A stretch of DNA of 64,000 nt, from positions 930,001 through 994,000 of the forward strand of contig NZ_VNWN01000002.1 of NCBI RefSeq assembly GCF_012720115.1. The letters are read 5' to 3'. Both the position numbers and the translations under genes were made by a program. The stretch's first letter is position 1; every line of letters starts with the position of its first letter. Positions 11,559-20,714 of the stretch are shown one piece after another. The notes under the pieces were generated by a model that was given only the letters and a program-made list of their open reading frames with translations, made no database searches and had not been told where the DNA came from. The DNA comes from Sneathiella chinensis. GTDB taxonomy: Bacteria; Pseudomonadota; Alphaproteobacteria; Sneathiellales; Sneathiellaceae.

Positions 11559-12456
11559 TATCATAAATGAAACAGCAGCCCGGGCCGTGTCGGCCCGGGC
11601 AAGCGACTATTTCGCCTTGCTGAAGCCGCGGGTCATGTCGCTTGTTGTCTTTACCGGACTGGTCGGTATGGCGGTTGCGCCTGGGGACCTGCACCCGGTT
11701 CTTGGCTTCACGGCCCTCCTGTGCATCGCGATCGGTGCCGGGGCTTCCGGTGCCATCAATATGTGGTACGACGCGGATATTGATGAAGTGATGGAACGGA
11801 CGAAGAACCGTCCCATCCCGGCAGGCAAGATCGGCGCCGGTGAGGCGCTGGGGATTGGTGTCAGCCTGTCCGTTGCGTCGGTTCTGTTGATGGGACTGGC
11901 TGTCAACTATGTGGCGGCGGCCCTGCTTGCCATCACAATCGGTTTCTATGTTTTTATCTATACAATGTGGCTGAAACGCCGGACCCCCCAGAATATTGTC
12001 ATTGGCGGCGCGTCCGGGGCGTTTCCTCCCATGATTGGCTGGGCGGCGGTTACAGGGGATGTCAGTGTTGAATCGCTGGTCCTGTTCGCCATCATTTTCA
12101 TGTGGACCCCGCCTCATTTCTGGGCCCTGTCGCTGTGGCGCGATATTGACTACGCCAATGCCGGGGTTCCCATGCTGCCTGTTGTGGCTGGCCGCGAGGC
12201 GACCCGCCGTCAGGTGGTTATCTATAGTGTGTTGCTGTTCCCGATTGCGGTCATGCCGTATTTTCTGGGATATGCCGGTATTTTCTACGGGATCGGCTCG
12301 GTTATCCTTGGTGCCATCTTCCTGTTCGGTGCGCTGAAAGTCTGGCGCAAGAAGGATGAAAAAAGCGCCAAGCAGCTTTTTGCCTATTCCATTCTGTATC
12401 TGTTCCTGATCTTTGCCATCCTGTTGGGTGAAAGCATCTTCACGGGGGTCTTCTGA
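11545..12456 (+). CDS. ctaB: Protoheme IX farnesyltransferase (heme o synthase)
   Basis: 303 residues, UbiA superfamily, with about nine membrane helices. The aspartate-rich motif is [20 protein letters not shown] in the region 11758-11817, giving N-x3-D-x3-D followed by the R-T-K-x-R-P stretch. It adds a farnesyl group to heme b to make heme o, the precursor of heme a needed by the oxidase. Translation starts at GTG, inside a perfect palindrome, which is unusual for this operon. It sits between ctaD and the small CoxF-like gene. Confidence 0.95.
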   Translation: MSDTSIINETAARAVSARASDYFALLKPRVMSLVVFTGLVGMAVAPGDLHPVLGFTALLCIAIGAGASGAINMWYDADIDEVMERTKNRPIPAGKIGAGEALGIGVSLSVASVLLMGLAVNYVAAALLAITIGFYVFIYTMWLKRRTPQNIVIGGASGAFPPMIGWAAVTGDVSVESLVLFAIIFMWTPPHFWALSLWRDIDYANAGVPMLPVVAGREATRRQVVIYSVLLFPIAVMPYFLGYAGIFYGIGSVILGAIFLFGALKVWRKKDEKSAKQLFAYSILYLFLIFAILLGESIFTGVF

Positions 12457-12458
12457 TT

Positions 12459-12587
12459 ATGTCTGCACATGATGATGAAAAGAAAAAGCACAAGAACAGG
12501 AACCTTGTCGTTGGTGGCATTCTGTTTGCGCTGGTGATTCTGTTTTACCTGATCACCGTGGTGAAAATGACGGGAGGAGCTGGATAA
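12459..12587 (+). CDS. 42-residue single-helix CoxF-like protein of the oxidase operon
   Basis: An ATG at 12459, 2 bp after the ctaB stop, opens a 42-codon frame ending TAA at 12585-12587, whose last base is the first base of the ctaG ATG. The peptide has a charged N-terminus rich in Lys and His (residues 4-14), one membrane helix (about 16-35, containing LFALVILFYLITVVK) and a short polar tail. Many alphaproteobacterial oxidase operons carry a similar tiny gene, called coxF, between ctaB and ctaG; its role in assembly is not well defined. The tight packing at both ends supports translation. Confidence 0.8.
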   Translation: MSAHDDEKKKHKNRNLVVGGILFALVILFYLITVVKMTGGAG

Positions 12588-13186
12588 TGGCCGATCAGGC
12601 GGGGAAATCGAAGAAGCTGGCAATCGGGTTGGTTGGTGTCGTCGCCGGGATGGTGGGGCTGGCCTATGCCTCTGTGCCTCTTTACGATCTTTTCTGTCGC
12701 GTGACAGGATATGGGGGCACCACGCAGGAAGCGGATATGGCGCCGGATGTGGTGCTGGATCGGCAGATGACTGTCCGGTTCGATGCCAATACCGCCCGCC
12801 AGATGCCGTGGGACTTCAAGCCGGTTCAGGCGTCCGTCACCCTGAAGGTCGGCGAGACGGGACTGGCCTTTTATGAGGCCTATAACCCGACCGACAAGGA
12901 AATCACGGGCACGGCCACCTTCAACGTCACACCGCAGAAGGTAGGCCAGTATTTCACAAAGATCGATTGCTTCTGTTTTACAGAGCAAACCCTGAAGCCC
13001 GGTGAGCGGGTGGATATGCCGGTAACCTTCTTTGTGGACCCGGAAATTGCGGAAGATGTAAACGCGAGGGAAGTGGAGACCATTACATTGTCCTACACCT
13101 TCTTCGTGATGAAAGATGAGACTGAGGAGGAAACCACCGTTTCAGGGATGCTGACAGACGGCGGGGACAACTTGAAAACCAATTGA
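12587..13186 (+). CDS. ctaG: Cytochrome c oxidase assembly protein CtaG/Cox11
   Basis: 199 residues, one N-terminal membrane helix (about 11-30) and a periplasmic immunoglobulin-like domain. The copper-binding CFCF motif is at 128-131, with a further cysteine at C37 in [15 protein letters not shown]. CtaG delivers copper to the CuB site of subunit I. The acidic C-terminal segment (about 165-195) is variable in the family. Its start overlaps the preceding stop by one base, and 62 bp separate it from ctaE. Confidence 0.96.
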   Translation: MADQAGKSKKLAIGLVGVVAGMVGLAYASVPLYDLFCRVTGYGGTTQEADMAPDVVLDRQMTVRFDANTARQMPWDFKPVQASVTLKVGETGLAFYEAYNPTDKEITGTATFNVTPQKVGQYFTKIDCFCFTEQTLKPGERVDMPVTFFVDPEIAEDVNAREVETITLSYTFFVMKDETEEETTVSGMLTDGGDNLKTN

Positions 13187-13248
13187 TCCCGAGGGGGGTC
13201 TTTTATGATGACAACCGGGGGCAACCCGGAATTATGCAGGAGTATATA

Positions 13249-14046
13249 ATGGCAGATTCGCACGCGAAGCAGCACGATTACCATCTTGTAGACCCAAGCC
13301 CGTGGCCGGCTCTGGCGTCACTGTCGGCCTTCATCATGGCGATCGGCGCGGTGATGTGGATGCACGACAAGGGCTTTGCCGTCTTTGTGATCGGTTCCAT
13401 CATGTTGCTGTATACAGCCTTTGTCTGGTGGCGCGATGTGGTCAAGGAAGGCGAACATCAGGGGCATCACACACCGGTGGTCCAGTTGGGCCTGCGGTAC
13501 GGCATGATCATGTTCATTGCCTCCGAAGTGATGTTCTTCGTGGCTTGGTTCTGGGCCTATTTCTCTGCGGCGTTCTTCCCGTCAGAAGTGGGCGGCAGTG
13601 TCTGGCCGCCGGAAGGGATTGAAACCTTTGATCCGTGGCACCTGCCGTTCGTCAATACCCTGATCCTGCTGACTTCTGGTACAACAGTGACATGGGCGCA
13701 CCATGCCTTGCAGCATGGCGACCGCAAGGGGCTGATTCAGGGTCTGACCCTGACCGTGCTTCTGGGCGTTCTGTTCAGTATCGTGCAGGTCTACGAATAT
13801 ACCCACGCGACCTTTGCCTTCACGGACGGCATTTATGCGTCCACTTTCTATATGGCAACGGGCTTCCACGGGGCGCACGTCTTCATCGGGACCATCTTCC
13901 TTCTGGTTTGCCTTGTTCGGGCAATGAAGGGGCATTTCACACAGACCCACCATTTCGGGTTCGAGGCAGCCGCCTGGTACTGGCACTTTGTTGATGTGGT
14001 TTGGTTGTTCCTGTTCGCTTCCATTTACTGGTGGGGCGCAGCCTGA
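13249..14046 (+). CDS. ctaE: Cytochrome c oxidase subunit III
   Basis: 265 residues with seven membrane helices. Family landmarks include [20 protein letters not shown], split around 13495-13560, and the C-terminal [18 protein letters not shown]. Subunit III stabilises subunit I and supports proton uptake. I chose the ATG at 13249, which has AGGAG 8 nt upstream; the frame is open 22 codons further, overlapping the ctaG end. It is followed by a 270-bp structured gap before the SURF1 gene. Confidence 0.96.
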   Translation: MADSHAKQHDYHLVDPSPWPALASLSAFIMAIGAVMWMHDKGFAVFVIGSIMLLYTAFVWWRDVVKEGEHQGHHTPVVQLGLRYGMIMFIASEVMFFVAWFWAYFSAAFFPSEVGGSVWPPEGIETFDPWHLPFVNTLILLTSGTTVTWAHHALQHGDRKGLIQGLTLTVLLGVLFSIVQVYEYTHATFAFTDGIYASTFYMATGFHGAHVFIGTIFLLVCLVRAMKGHFTQTHHFGFEAAAWYWHFVDVVWLFLFASIYWWGAA

Positions 14047-14316
14047 TCCATCACTCCCTGTTTCGGCAGGGATGATAAACAGGACAGTTTCCCCGGTGGT
14101 ATCGGGTGTTACCTGCAAATACCCATCCTGAGGGAGAGGGAAATGGTCAAGGGCTTCCCCGGTATCCGGGGAGGCCTGTCCTGTTTCTGGGGGAGGCTTT
14201 TCGGCAAATCCGACAGGCGCGGCCAACCGGACCCCAAGTTACCCCCCTTTTAAAAGCAGCCGTACTACCGTACAGTTTCCCATTAAAGTCACCGTAGAGA
14301 TTGCAAGCAGTTCATC
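14047..14316 (+). other. Structured non-coding gap between ctaE and SURF1
   Basis: No convincing gene is present; a 63-codon frame at 14106 has no recognisable content. Just after the ctaE stop, ATCA-C-TCCCTG at 14050-14060 pairs with CAGGGATGAT at 14067-14076 around a 6-nt loop. A perfect 11-bp inverted repeat follows: AAACAGGACAG at 14077-14087 and CTGTCCTGTTT at 14176-14186. Between these arms, two copies of a TTCCCCGGT motif begin near 14088 and 14155. No U-tract follows the first hairpin, so it looks more like an mRNA processing or stabilising element than a terminator. Confidence 0.6.
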
Positions 14317-15039
14317 ATGAAAAAATTCTCCCCCGGAATTCTACCGACCCTGATCACGGTTCCGGTGATCGTTATCCTTCTGGCCCTCAGCCTTTGGCAG
14401 GCAAACCGGTATTTCTGGAAGGTGGATCTTCTTGAAGGGGTGCAGCAGCAACTGGCCGCAGACCCGGTTGTCCTGCCGGAGGCGATCAAGGATGTGGAGG
14501 CATGGATTTATCGGCGGGTGACCCTGACGGGAACTTACGATCATTCACGGGAAATTCACCTGTTCGCCCATACGGAAAAAGGGCGCAAGGGCTTTCAGAT
14601 CATTACCCCTTTCGTCCGGCAGGATGGAGGCCAGACGGTTCTTGTCAATCGGGGCTGGGTGCCTGAGGGTTTGAAGGAGCCGGCCTCCCGACAGGAAGGC
14701 CTGATCGAGGGGGCGCAAGCCATCTCCGGGATTGTTCGCAAGCCGTGGTTCAAGAGCATGTCCTTCCTGCCGGAAAGCAACGAGGAAACCAATGTCTGGC
14801 TGTATGGTGAACTGGACAGGATGGCCGCACATCTTGGGCTAGAGGTCGCGCCTGTCTTTGTTGAACTGGATGACAGCCCGGTGCCGGGCGGTTGGCCGAA
14901 GGGCGGGCAGACCCGCGTGTCCGTTCCCAACAATCATATTGAATATGCCATCACCTGGTTCGGTCTGGCCATGGCCATGGCGGCTATTTATGGCCTCTAC
15001 GGGGTGCGCCGCGCCAGCCGCCGGAAGGATGACGCCTGA
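14317..15039 (+). CDS. SURF1 family cytochrome oxidase biogenesis protein
   Basis: 240 residues with the SURF1 layout: an N-terminal membrane helix (about 9-27, followed by LALSLWQANRYFWK), a central soluble part with TLTGTYD and TVLVNRGWVP, and a C-terminal helix (about 208-226). SURF1 proteins help insert heme a into subunit I. Its place at the end of the oxidase operon fits. The stop overlaps the start of the M32 peptidase gene by one base, so the two are translationally coupled. Confidence 0.93.
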   Translation: MKKFSPGILPTLITVPVIVILLALSLWQANRYFWKVDLLEGVQQQLAADPVVLPEAIKDVEAWIYRRVTLTGTYDHSREIHLFAHTEKGRKGFQIITPFVRQDGGQTVLVNRGWVPEGLKEPASRQEGLIEGAQAISGIVRKPWFKSMSFLPESNEETNVWLYGELDRMAAHLGLEVAPVFVELDDSPVPGGWPKGGQTRVSVPNNHIEYAITWFGLAMAMAAIYGLYGVRRASRRKDDA

Positions 15040-16526
15040 TGAGCGCGTATTCTGCCCTTGAAGCCCGCTTTCGCAAGCGTTCCATTCTTGGCGGGGCCAG
15101 TGCCATGCTGGGCTGGGACAATGCGGTGATCATGCCGGATGGCGGCGCAGAGGAGCGGGCCGAGCAACTGGCCGTTCTTGGCGTGATGGGACACGAGATG
15201 ATGGTCGATCCCGCCATCGCCGATTTTCTGGATGCGGCGGAAACGGAAGAACTGGATGCGTGGCAACAGGCCAATGTGGCCGAGATGCGCCGTCAGTGGC
15301 GCCATGCCACCGCCCTTGATGCCGATCTTGTGGAGGCTTTGTCAAAAGCCACATCCCGATGTGAAATGATCTGGCGACGTGCCCGTGCGGACAATGACTT
15401 CGCGGCCCTTGGCCCTAGTCTGGAGGAAGTGATTTCCCTGACACGGCAAGGAGGTCAGGCAAAGGCGGCGGCATTCGGCACCTCCTGCTACGCGGCGCTG
15501 CTGGACGAATATGAGCCGGGATGCACCGAGGCAGAGATTGACCGGTTGTTCCGTGATCTTGAGGCTTTCCTGCCCCCGTTTTTGAGCGCGGTGCTGGAAA
15601 AACAGGCGGCAGGACCGGGCTTTTCCAGACCGGGAGGCCCTTTTGCCGAGGACACCCAGAAAGCGGTTGGGCTTGACCTGATGAAGGCGCTTGGCTTTGA
15701 CTTCAATCGCGGGCGACTGGATACAAGTCATCATCCCTTTACAGGCGGCATTCCCGACGATGTGCGCCTGACGACCCGCTATGAGGCGGATGATTTTACC
15801 CAAAGCCTGATGGGCACCCTGCATGAAACGGGGCATGCCCTGTATGAACAGAACCTGCCCCGGCAGTGGCGCCACCAACCGGTGGGCGCGGCGCGGGGCA
15901 TGGCGCTGCATGAAAGTCAGTCCCTGCTGGTGGAAATGCAGCTGTCGCGGAGCCCAGCCTTTCTGTCCTACGTGATTCCGAAATTGCAAAAGGCGTTTGG
16001 CGGTACCGGACCAGATTGGGAATTTGAGAACCTGATGCGGCTCTATCATCATGTGGAACCCGGTTTCATCCGGGTCGATGCGGATGAAGTGACATATCCC
16101 CTGCATGTGATTCTGCGCTACCGTCTGGAAAAGGCCCTGTTGTCCGGGGATTTGCCGCTTGGCGAGTTGCCGGGGGCATGGAATGACGGCATGAAGGAAT
16201 TGCTGGGGGTAACACCGCCGGATGACCGGCTTGGCTGTTTGCAGGATATCCACTGGCCCGGCGGGGCGATCGGCTATTTCCCGACCTATACCATGGGGGC
16301 ACTGGCAGCGGCACAGTTCTACAATGCGGCGGAACAGGCCATCGGCACCCTGCCGGAACAGGTGGAGCGCGGGGAATTTACCGCCCTCACAGACTGGCTT
16401 CGGACCAAGGTTCACGAGGTCGGCAGTTCAAGGTCCACCAACCAGATACTTGAGGCGGCAACGGGCCAGCCGCTCGGGACGGAGGCCTTCAAGGCCCATC
16501 TGAAACGCCGGTATCTGACGGAATAG
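15039..16526 (+). CDS. M32 family carboxypeptidase (Taq-type)
   Basis: 495 residues, a metallocarboxypeptidase of family M32. The zinc motif HETGH is at 262-266, and the third ligand is expected at E292 in the conserved HESQSLL stretch. The GxxxDVRLTTRY segment (about 237-248) and the C-terminal ALAAAQFYNAA also fit. It removes C-terminal amino acids from peptides in the cytoplasm. Coupling to SURF1 by a TGATGA overlap places it in the oxidase transcript, though no functional link is known. Confidence 0.94.
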   Translation: MSAYSALEARFRKRSILGGASAMLGWDNAVIMPDGGAEERAEQLAVLGVMGHEMMVDPAIADFLDAAETEELDAWQQANVAEMRRQWRHATALDADLVEALSKATSRCEMIWRRARADNDFAALGPSLEEVISLTRQGGQAKAAAFGTSCYAALLDEYEPGCTEAEIDRLFRDLEAFLPPFLSAVLEKQAAGPGFSRPGGPFAEDTQKAVGLDLMKALGFDFNRGRLDTSHHPFTGGIPDDVRLTTRYEADDFTQSLMGTLHETGHALYEQNLPRQWRHQPVGAARGMALHESQSLLVEMQLSRSPAFLSYVIPKLQKAFGGTGPDWEFENLMRLYHHVEPGFIRVDADEVTYPLHVILRYRLEKALLSGDLPLGELPGAWNDGMKELLGVTPPDDRLGCLQDIHWPGGAIGYFPTYTMGALAAAQFYNAAEQAIGTLPEQVERGEFTALTDWLRTKVHEVGSSRSTNQILEAATGQPLGTEAFKAHLKRRYLTE

Positions 16527-16631
16527 GGAAAAATCCCGCAACCGGGCTGTCTTCTTGTGGTTTCCGGGGTTGTCAGAGCGTTGCCATTGTGATTAACCTC
16601 TTCCGCCCTTAATCTAATTGGAGAGACAGCG

Positions 16632-18032
16632 TTGCGGTATGTCAGCACGCGCGGAGAAGCGCCGGTTTTGAACTTTGAGGAAGTCGTTCTGACGGGTCTG
16701 GCCCGGGATGGAGGACTATATGTTCCGGAAACCTGGCCGCAAATGTCAAAGGACGATATTCGTGCGCTGGCGGGAATGTCCTATGCGGATGCGGCTGCCG
16801 TTATCCTGCAACCGTTCCTTGGGGATTGTATTTCCAAGGAAGATTTCCGGGAAATGACCCGGAAGGCCTATGGCACCTTTGCCCATAAGGCGGTAGTCCC
16901 CCTCAGCCAGTTGGGGCCGAACGATTTCCTGATGGAGCTGTATCACGGTCCGACGCTGGCCTTCAAGGATGTGGCCCTGCAGTTGCTGGGGCTTCTGTAT
17001 GATCATCTTCTTGGCAAGCAGGGCAAGAAGGTCACCATCGTTGGCGCCACCTCCGGCGACACGGGGTCGGCCGCGATCGAGGCATGCCGCGGACGGGACG
17101 CGGTGGATATCTTTATCCTGCATCCGGCCGGGCGCGTATCAGAAGTGCAGCGCCGCCAGATGACCACGGTGCTGGACAGCAATGTCCACAATATTGCCGT
17201 CGAGGGCGACTTCGATGACTGTCAGGCCATGGTCAAGGCCATGTTCAATGATCATGATTTCCGGGACCGTCTGGCTGTTTCCGCTGTGAACTCCATCAAC
17301 TGGGCCCGTGTCATGGCACAGATTGTGTATTACTTCACGGCAGCCGTCTCCCTTGGCGGACCGGACCGGCCGGTTTCCTTCTCGGTTCCAAGTGGCAATT
17401 TCGGGGATGTGTATGCCGGTTATGCTGCCAGCCGCATGGGCCTGCCCATCGATCAGTTGCTGGTGGCAACCAACCGCAACGATATCCTGTCCCGTTTCTT
17501 CAATACCGGGGAGTATCGCAAGGCCAGCGTGGAGCCGACGATCAGCCCGAGCATGGACATTCAGGTTTCCAGCAACTTCGAACGCTTCCTGTTTGATCTG
17601 GAAGGCCGGGAAGGGGCACAGGTTAAACAACTGATGGCCGATCTGGATACCGAGGGGGGATTTGCCGTTGAACTGTCCCGCCTGAACGATTGTATCTTCG
17701 GGGCCGGAATGTGCGACGAGAAAACAACCCTTGAGACCATTCGCCAAACCCTGAAGGACAGCGCCAAGCTGGTTGATCCGCATACGGCCGTTGGCCTGCA
17801 TGTGGCGGATACGGCCCGCAAGGATGAAAAGGCCCCCATGGTCACCCTGTCCACCGCCCATCCGGCCAAGTTCCCGGCTGCGGTGAAAGAGGCAACCGGC
17901 GTCCACCCTGATCTGCCGGACCATATGGCGGATCTTTTCGAGCGGGAGGAGCGCATGGTCACATTGCCTAATGAATTGGAAGCCGTGAAGTCCCATATAG
18001 TGAAGAATGCACGCATTCTTGAAACAAACTGA
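16632..18032 (+). CDS. thrC: Threonine synthase
   Basis: 466 residues, a PLP enzyme that converts O-phosphohomoserine to threonine. The PLP lysine is K112 in HGPTLAFKD (105-113), and the phosphate-binding loop is GATSGDTGSAA. The N-terminus MRYVSTRG is the standard alphaproteobacterial one, so translation begins at the rare start codon TTG (16632), which has a GGAGA ribosome site 7 nt upstream. The M16 peptidase gene follows after 14 bp. The kinase that makes its substrate, ThrB, is at 23642-24622 on the other strand. Confidence 0.96.
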   Translation: MRYVSTRGEAPVLNFEEVVLTGLARDGGLYVPETWPQMSKDDIRALAGMSYADAAAVILQPFLGDCISKEDFREMTRKAYGTFAHKAVVPLSQLGPNDFLMELYHGPTLAFKDVALQLLGLLYDHLLGKQGKKVTIVGATSGDTGSAAIEACRGRDAVDIFILHPAGRVSEVQRRQMTTVLDSNVHNIAVEGDFDDCQAMVKAMFNDHDFRDRLAVSAVNSINWARVMAQIVYYFTAAVSLGGPDRPVSFSVPSGNFGDVYAGYAASRMGLPIDQLLVATNRNDILSRFFNTGEYRKASVEPTISPSMDIQVSSNFERFLFDLEGREGAQVKQLMADLDTEGGFAVELSRLNDCIFGAGMCDEKTTLETIRQTLKDSAKLVDPHTAVGLHVADTARKDEKAPMVTLSTAHPAKFPAAVKEATGVHPDLPDHMADLFEREERMVTLPNELEAVKSHIVKNARILETN

Positions 18033-18046
18033 TTTGAAAGATTTTC

Positions 18047-19309
18047 ATGACCGTTGAGGTAACCACGTTGGAAAATGGCATGCGGGTTGTCACCGACCCC
18101 ATGCCGCATCTTGAAACTGCCGCCGTTGGCGTGTGGGTTGATACCGGTGCGCGCCACGAGACGATTGAACAGAATGGAATCTCCCATGTGTTGGAACACA
18201 TGGCGTTCAAGGGAACCGAAAAGCGGACAGCCTTGCAGATTGCCGAGACCATCGAGGCCGTGGGCGGTCACCTGAACGCCTATACCAGCCGGGACCAGAC
18301 AGCCTATTACGCGCGGGTCCTGAAAGAGGATGTGCCGCTGGCGCTGGATATTCTGGCGGATATTCTTCAGAACTCCACTTTCGATGAAGAAGAATTGCGG
18401 CGTGAAAAGGAAGTGATCGTTCAGGAGATCGGGCAGACCAACGATACGCCGGACGACATCATTTTCGACCATCTGCAGGAAACGGCCTTCCCCGGACAGG
18501 CCCTTGGTCGGTCTATTCTGGGAACCACCGAACGGGTCAGGGGATTTTCCCGTGACGTGATCGCAGGCTATATGCGGGACCGGTATCTGGCCCCGAGCAT
18601 GGTCCTGAGTGCCTCCGGGGCGGTCAATCATCAGGAAATGGTGACATTGGCCAGCCGTCTGTTCGAGACACTGCCAGCCACTGGACAGGAAGGCATGGAT
18701 GGGGCCGTCTATACGGGCGGTGACTATCGTGAGGACCGGGATCTGGAGCAGGTGCATTACGCCCTGTCCATTCCGGGAGTCTCCTATCTGGATGATGATT
18801 TCTATGCGGTTCAGATTCTGTCCGGCCTGCTGGGCGGGGGCATGTCTTCGCGCCTGTTTCAGGAAGTGCGGGAGCGCCGCGGGCTTTGTTATTCGGTGTT
18901 CTCTTTCCCGTCTTCCTTCATGGATTCCGGGCTCTTTACCGTTTATGCCGGTACGGGCCGGGATCAGGTGCGGGAGTTGAGCGACGTTGTCATTGACGAG
19001 CTTTTGAAGTCTACCGAAGGTGTAAGCGTTGCCGAGATCGACCGGGCCAAGGCCCAGAACAAGGCGGGCCTGCTGATGGGGCAGGAAAGCCCGGCGTCAC
19101 GGTGTGAGGTTCATGCGCGGCAGATGCTGATCTATGAGCGCATTGTCTCCCCGCAGGAGATTACCGAGGAAATCGACCGGGTAACACCGGAGCGGGTGGT
19201 ATCCCTTGCCAAGCGCCTGTTCGAAGGGGCGGTGCCGACCATTGCGGCCCTTGGGCCTGTCAAAAACCTTGAAACCTATGACCGACTTGCGGCAAGATTT
19301 AACGGATAA
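18047..19309 (+). CDS. M16 family zinc peptidase (processing-peptidase-like)
   Basis: 420 residues, about half of the full M16 fold repeated, as in the bacterial relatives of mitochondrial processing peptidase. The inverted zinc motif HVLEH is at 47-51 and the third ligand E127 lies exactly 76 residues after H51. The C-terminal half carries the LLGGGMSSRLFQEVRERRGLCY region that binds substrate. It lies 14 bp after thrC, a conserved alphaproteobacterial pairing. Its natural substrates in bacteria are poorly known. Confidence 0.93.
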   Translation: MTVEVTTLENGMRVVTDPMPHLETAAVGVWVDTGARHETIEQNGISHVLEHMAFKGTEKRTALQIAETIEAVGGHLNAYTSRDQTAYYARVLKEDVPLALDILADILQNSTFDEEELRREKEVIVQEIGQTNDTPDDIIFDHLQETAFPGQALGRSILGTTERVRGFSRDVIAGYMRDRYLAPSMVLSASGAVNHQEMVTLASRLFETLPATGQEGMDGAVYTGGDYREDRDLEQVHYALSIPGVSYLDDDFYAVQILSGLLGGGMSSRLFQEVRERRGLCYSVFSFPSSFMDSGLFTVYAGTGRDQVRELSDVVIDELLKSTEGVSVAEIDRAKAQNKAGLLMGQESPASRCEVHARQMLIYERIVSPQEITEEIDRVTPERVVSLAKRLFEGAVPTIAALGPVKNLETYDRLAARFNG

Positions 19310-19353
19310 ATCTTGAAAATTCGCCCCTTGGGGCGCTCGCAGGCGGGTTGGGA

Positions 19354-19962
19354 ATGGTTCTGGAGCGGTTTTCATTTCCCGGAAAAGAATACCGGGTCAC
19401 AGCCAGAAAAGTATATCTGCGGACACCGCGCCTGTCTGACTGGCGGGCGTGGGCCGAGGTTCGCGCCGTCAGCCGTAACCATCTTGTCCCGTGGGAGCCC
19501 GTTTGGGCACCGGACACCTTGACCAAGGCCAGTTTTCGAAACCGCCTGCGCCGGTACGCACGGGATGCCCGTGACGATATGGGGCAGGCGTTTTTCATTT
19601 TCCGTCATGAGGATGACCAGATCGTTGGCAGTGTGACCCTGAGTAATATTCGGCGCGGGGTGGCGCAAACGGGGACCATCGGATACTGGACCGGGCTGCC
19701 TTATGCGCGGCAGGGATATATGTATGATGCGCTGACCGCGCTTTTACCGGTCTTGTTCCGGCAGTATGGCCTGCGCCGGGTCGAGGCCGCCTGCGTGCCT
19801 GAGAACGACGCCAGCGCCGCGCTGCTGGAAAAGGTGGGCTTTATCCGGGAGGGACGGGCGCGGGAGTATCTGTGCATTAATGGGGAATGGCGGGACCATC
19901 TGCTATTTGCCTGCCTGAAAGACGACCCCTTGCCCTTGTATTACGCAGGTGATAACGACTGA
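19354..19962 (+). CDS. GNAT family N-acetyltransferase (RimJ/RimL-like)
   Basis: 202 residues. The RimJ/RimL layout is clear: an N-terminal VYLRTPRLSDWRAW, the beta-strand IVGSVTLSNI, the acetyl-CoA loop in TGLPYARQGYMYDAL, and the C-terminal EAACVPENDASAALLEKVGFIREGRAREYLCINGEWRDH, split over 19785-19900. Such enzymes acetylate N-terminal amines of ribosomal proteins or small molecules; the substrate here is unknown. A TTG two codons upstream is an alternative start. It follows the M16 gene by 44 bp and converges with the YqgE gene. Confidence 0.88.
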   Translation: MVLERFSFPGKEYRVTARKVYLRTPRLSDWRAWAEVRAVSRNHLVPWEPVWAPDTLTKASFRNRLRRYARDARDDMGQAFFIFRHEDDQIVGSVTLSNIRRGVAQTGTIGYWTGLPYARQGYMYDALTALLPVLFRQYGLRRVEAACVPENDASAALLEKVGFIREGRAREYLCINGEWRDHLLFACLKDDPLPLYYAGDND

Positions 19963-19995
19963 CAGGGGCGGTAGAGGTCAGCGGGCAAGCGTGGA

Positions 19996-20571
19996 TCAGG
20001 CGTGGCCGGCATCGCCGGACAGAAGCCCCGGATCAAAGCCCAGCTTGCCGATCGCGGAAGACCACATGGTCTCCATGCCTTCCTTGAAAACCAGCTCATA
20101 GTCGGTATCCACGACCAACCAGCCGTTATCCTGAATTTCCTGTTCCAGTTGGCCGGGCCCCCATCCGGCATAGCCAAGGGCAAGGAAACTGTCCTGCGGG
20201 CCGGTGCCGTCTGCGACACGCTTTAACATGTCTATGGTGGCGGTCAGGGCAATGCCGTTTCCGACCGTCATGGAATTGTCGTGGAGTTGATCCGTGGAAT
20301 GCAGAACGAACCCGCGTTCCGTTTCCACCGGGCCGCCGAAATGGAGGATCTGGTCCGATGGCTGAGACGGAGTGGGAATGTCAAGTTGTTCCAGCAACTC
20401 GTTGAAGGACAGCAGACCAAGATTCTTGTTCAGGACGATCCCCATGGCCCCATCCGGAGAATGGGCGCACAGAAGAATGACCGATTTCTTGAACCGGGGG
20501 TCCGACATGGTTGGCATGGCAACCAGCAATTGCCCTTCAAAAAAACCGTCGTCCTTGATGGCCTTAGCCAT
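19996..20571 (-). CDS. YqgE/AlgH family (UPF0301) protein
   Basis: 191 residues. Hallmarks are GQLLVAMPTMSDPRF and VILLCAHSPDGAMGIVLNK near the N-terminus, and LALGYAGWGPGQLEQEI in the second half. The biochemical function of the family is not established, although a homologue influences alginate expression in Pseudomonas. The ATG at 20571 has GGAGAG 6 nt upstream; an in-frame start 11 codons earlier is less well placed. It is divergent from the DsbD-alpha-like gene, with which it shares a 143-bp promoter region. Confidence 0.9.
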   Translation of the reverse strand: MAKAIKDDGFFEGQLLVAMPTMSDPRFKKSVILLCAHSPDGAMGIVLNKNLGLLSFNELLEQLDIPTPSQPSDQILHFGGPVETERGFVLHSTDQLHDNSMTVGNGIALTATIDMLKRVADGTGPQDSFLALGYAGWGPGQLEQEIQDNGWLVVDTDYELVFKEGMETMWSSAIGKLGFDPGLLSGDAGHA

Positions 20572-20714
20572 GTCACTCTCCAGTCTTGGTAACGGAAAAT
20601 CCACGGATTTCCGCGAAGATAAAGAAAATGTGACCTGAAAAGGTCTCGATCTGATTTATATATATGTCTGAATATTGGGAACCAAAGAGAAATCTGGACA
20701 CAAGGTTATCCTGC

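Noticed and set aside
14106-14297. A 63-codon plus-strand frame between ctaE and SURF1
   Set aside because: No ribosome site of note, no helix or motif, and it overlaps the strong inverted repeat; structure explains the region better.
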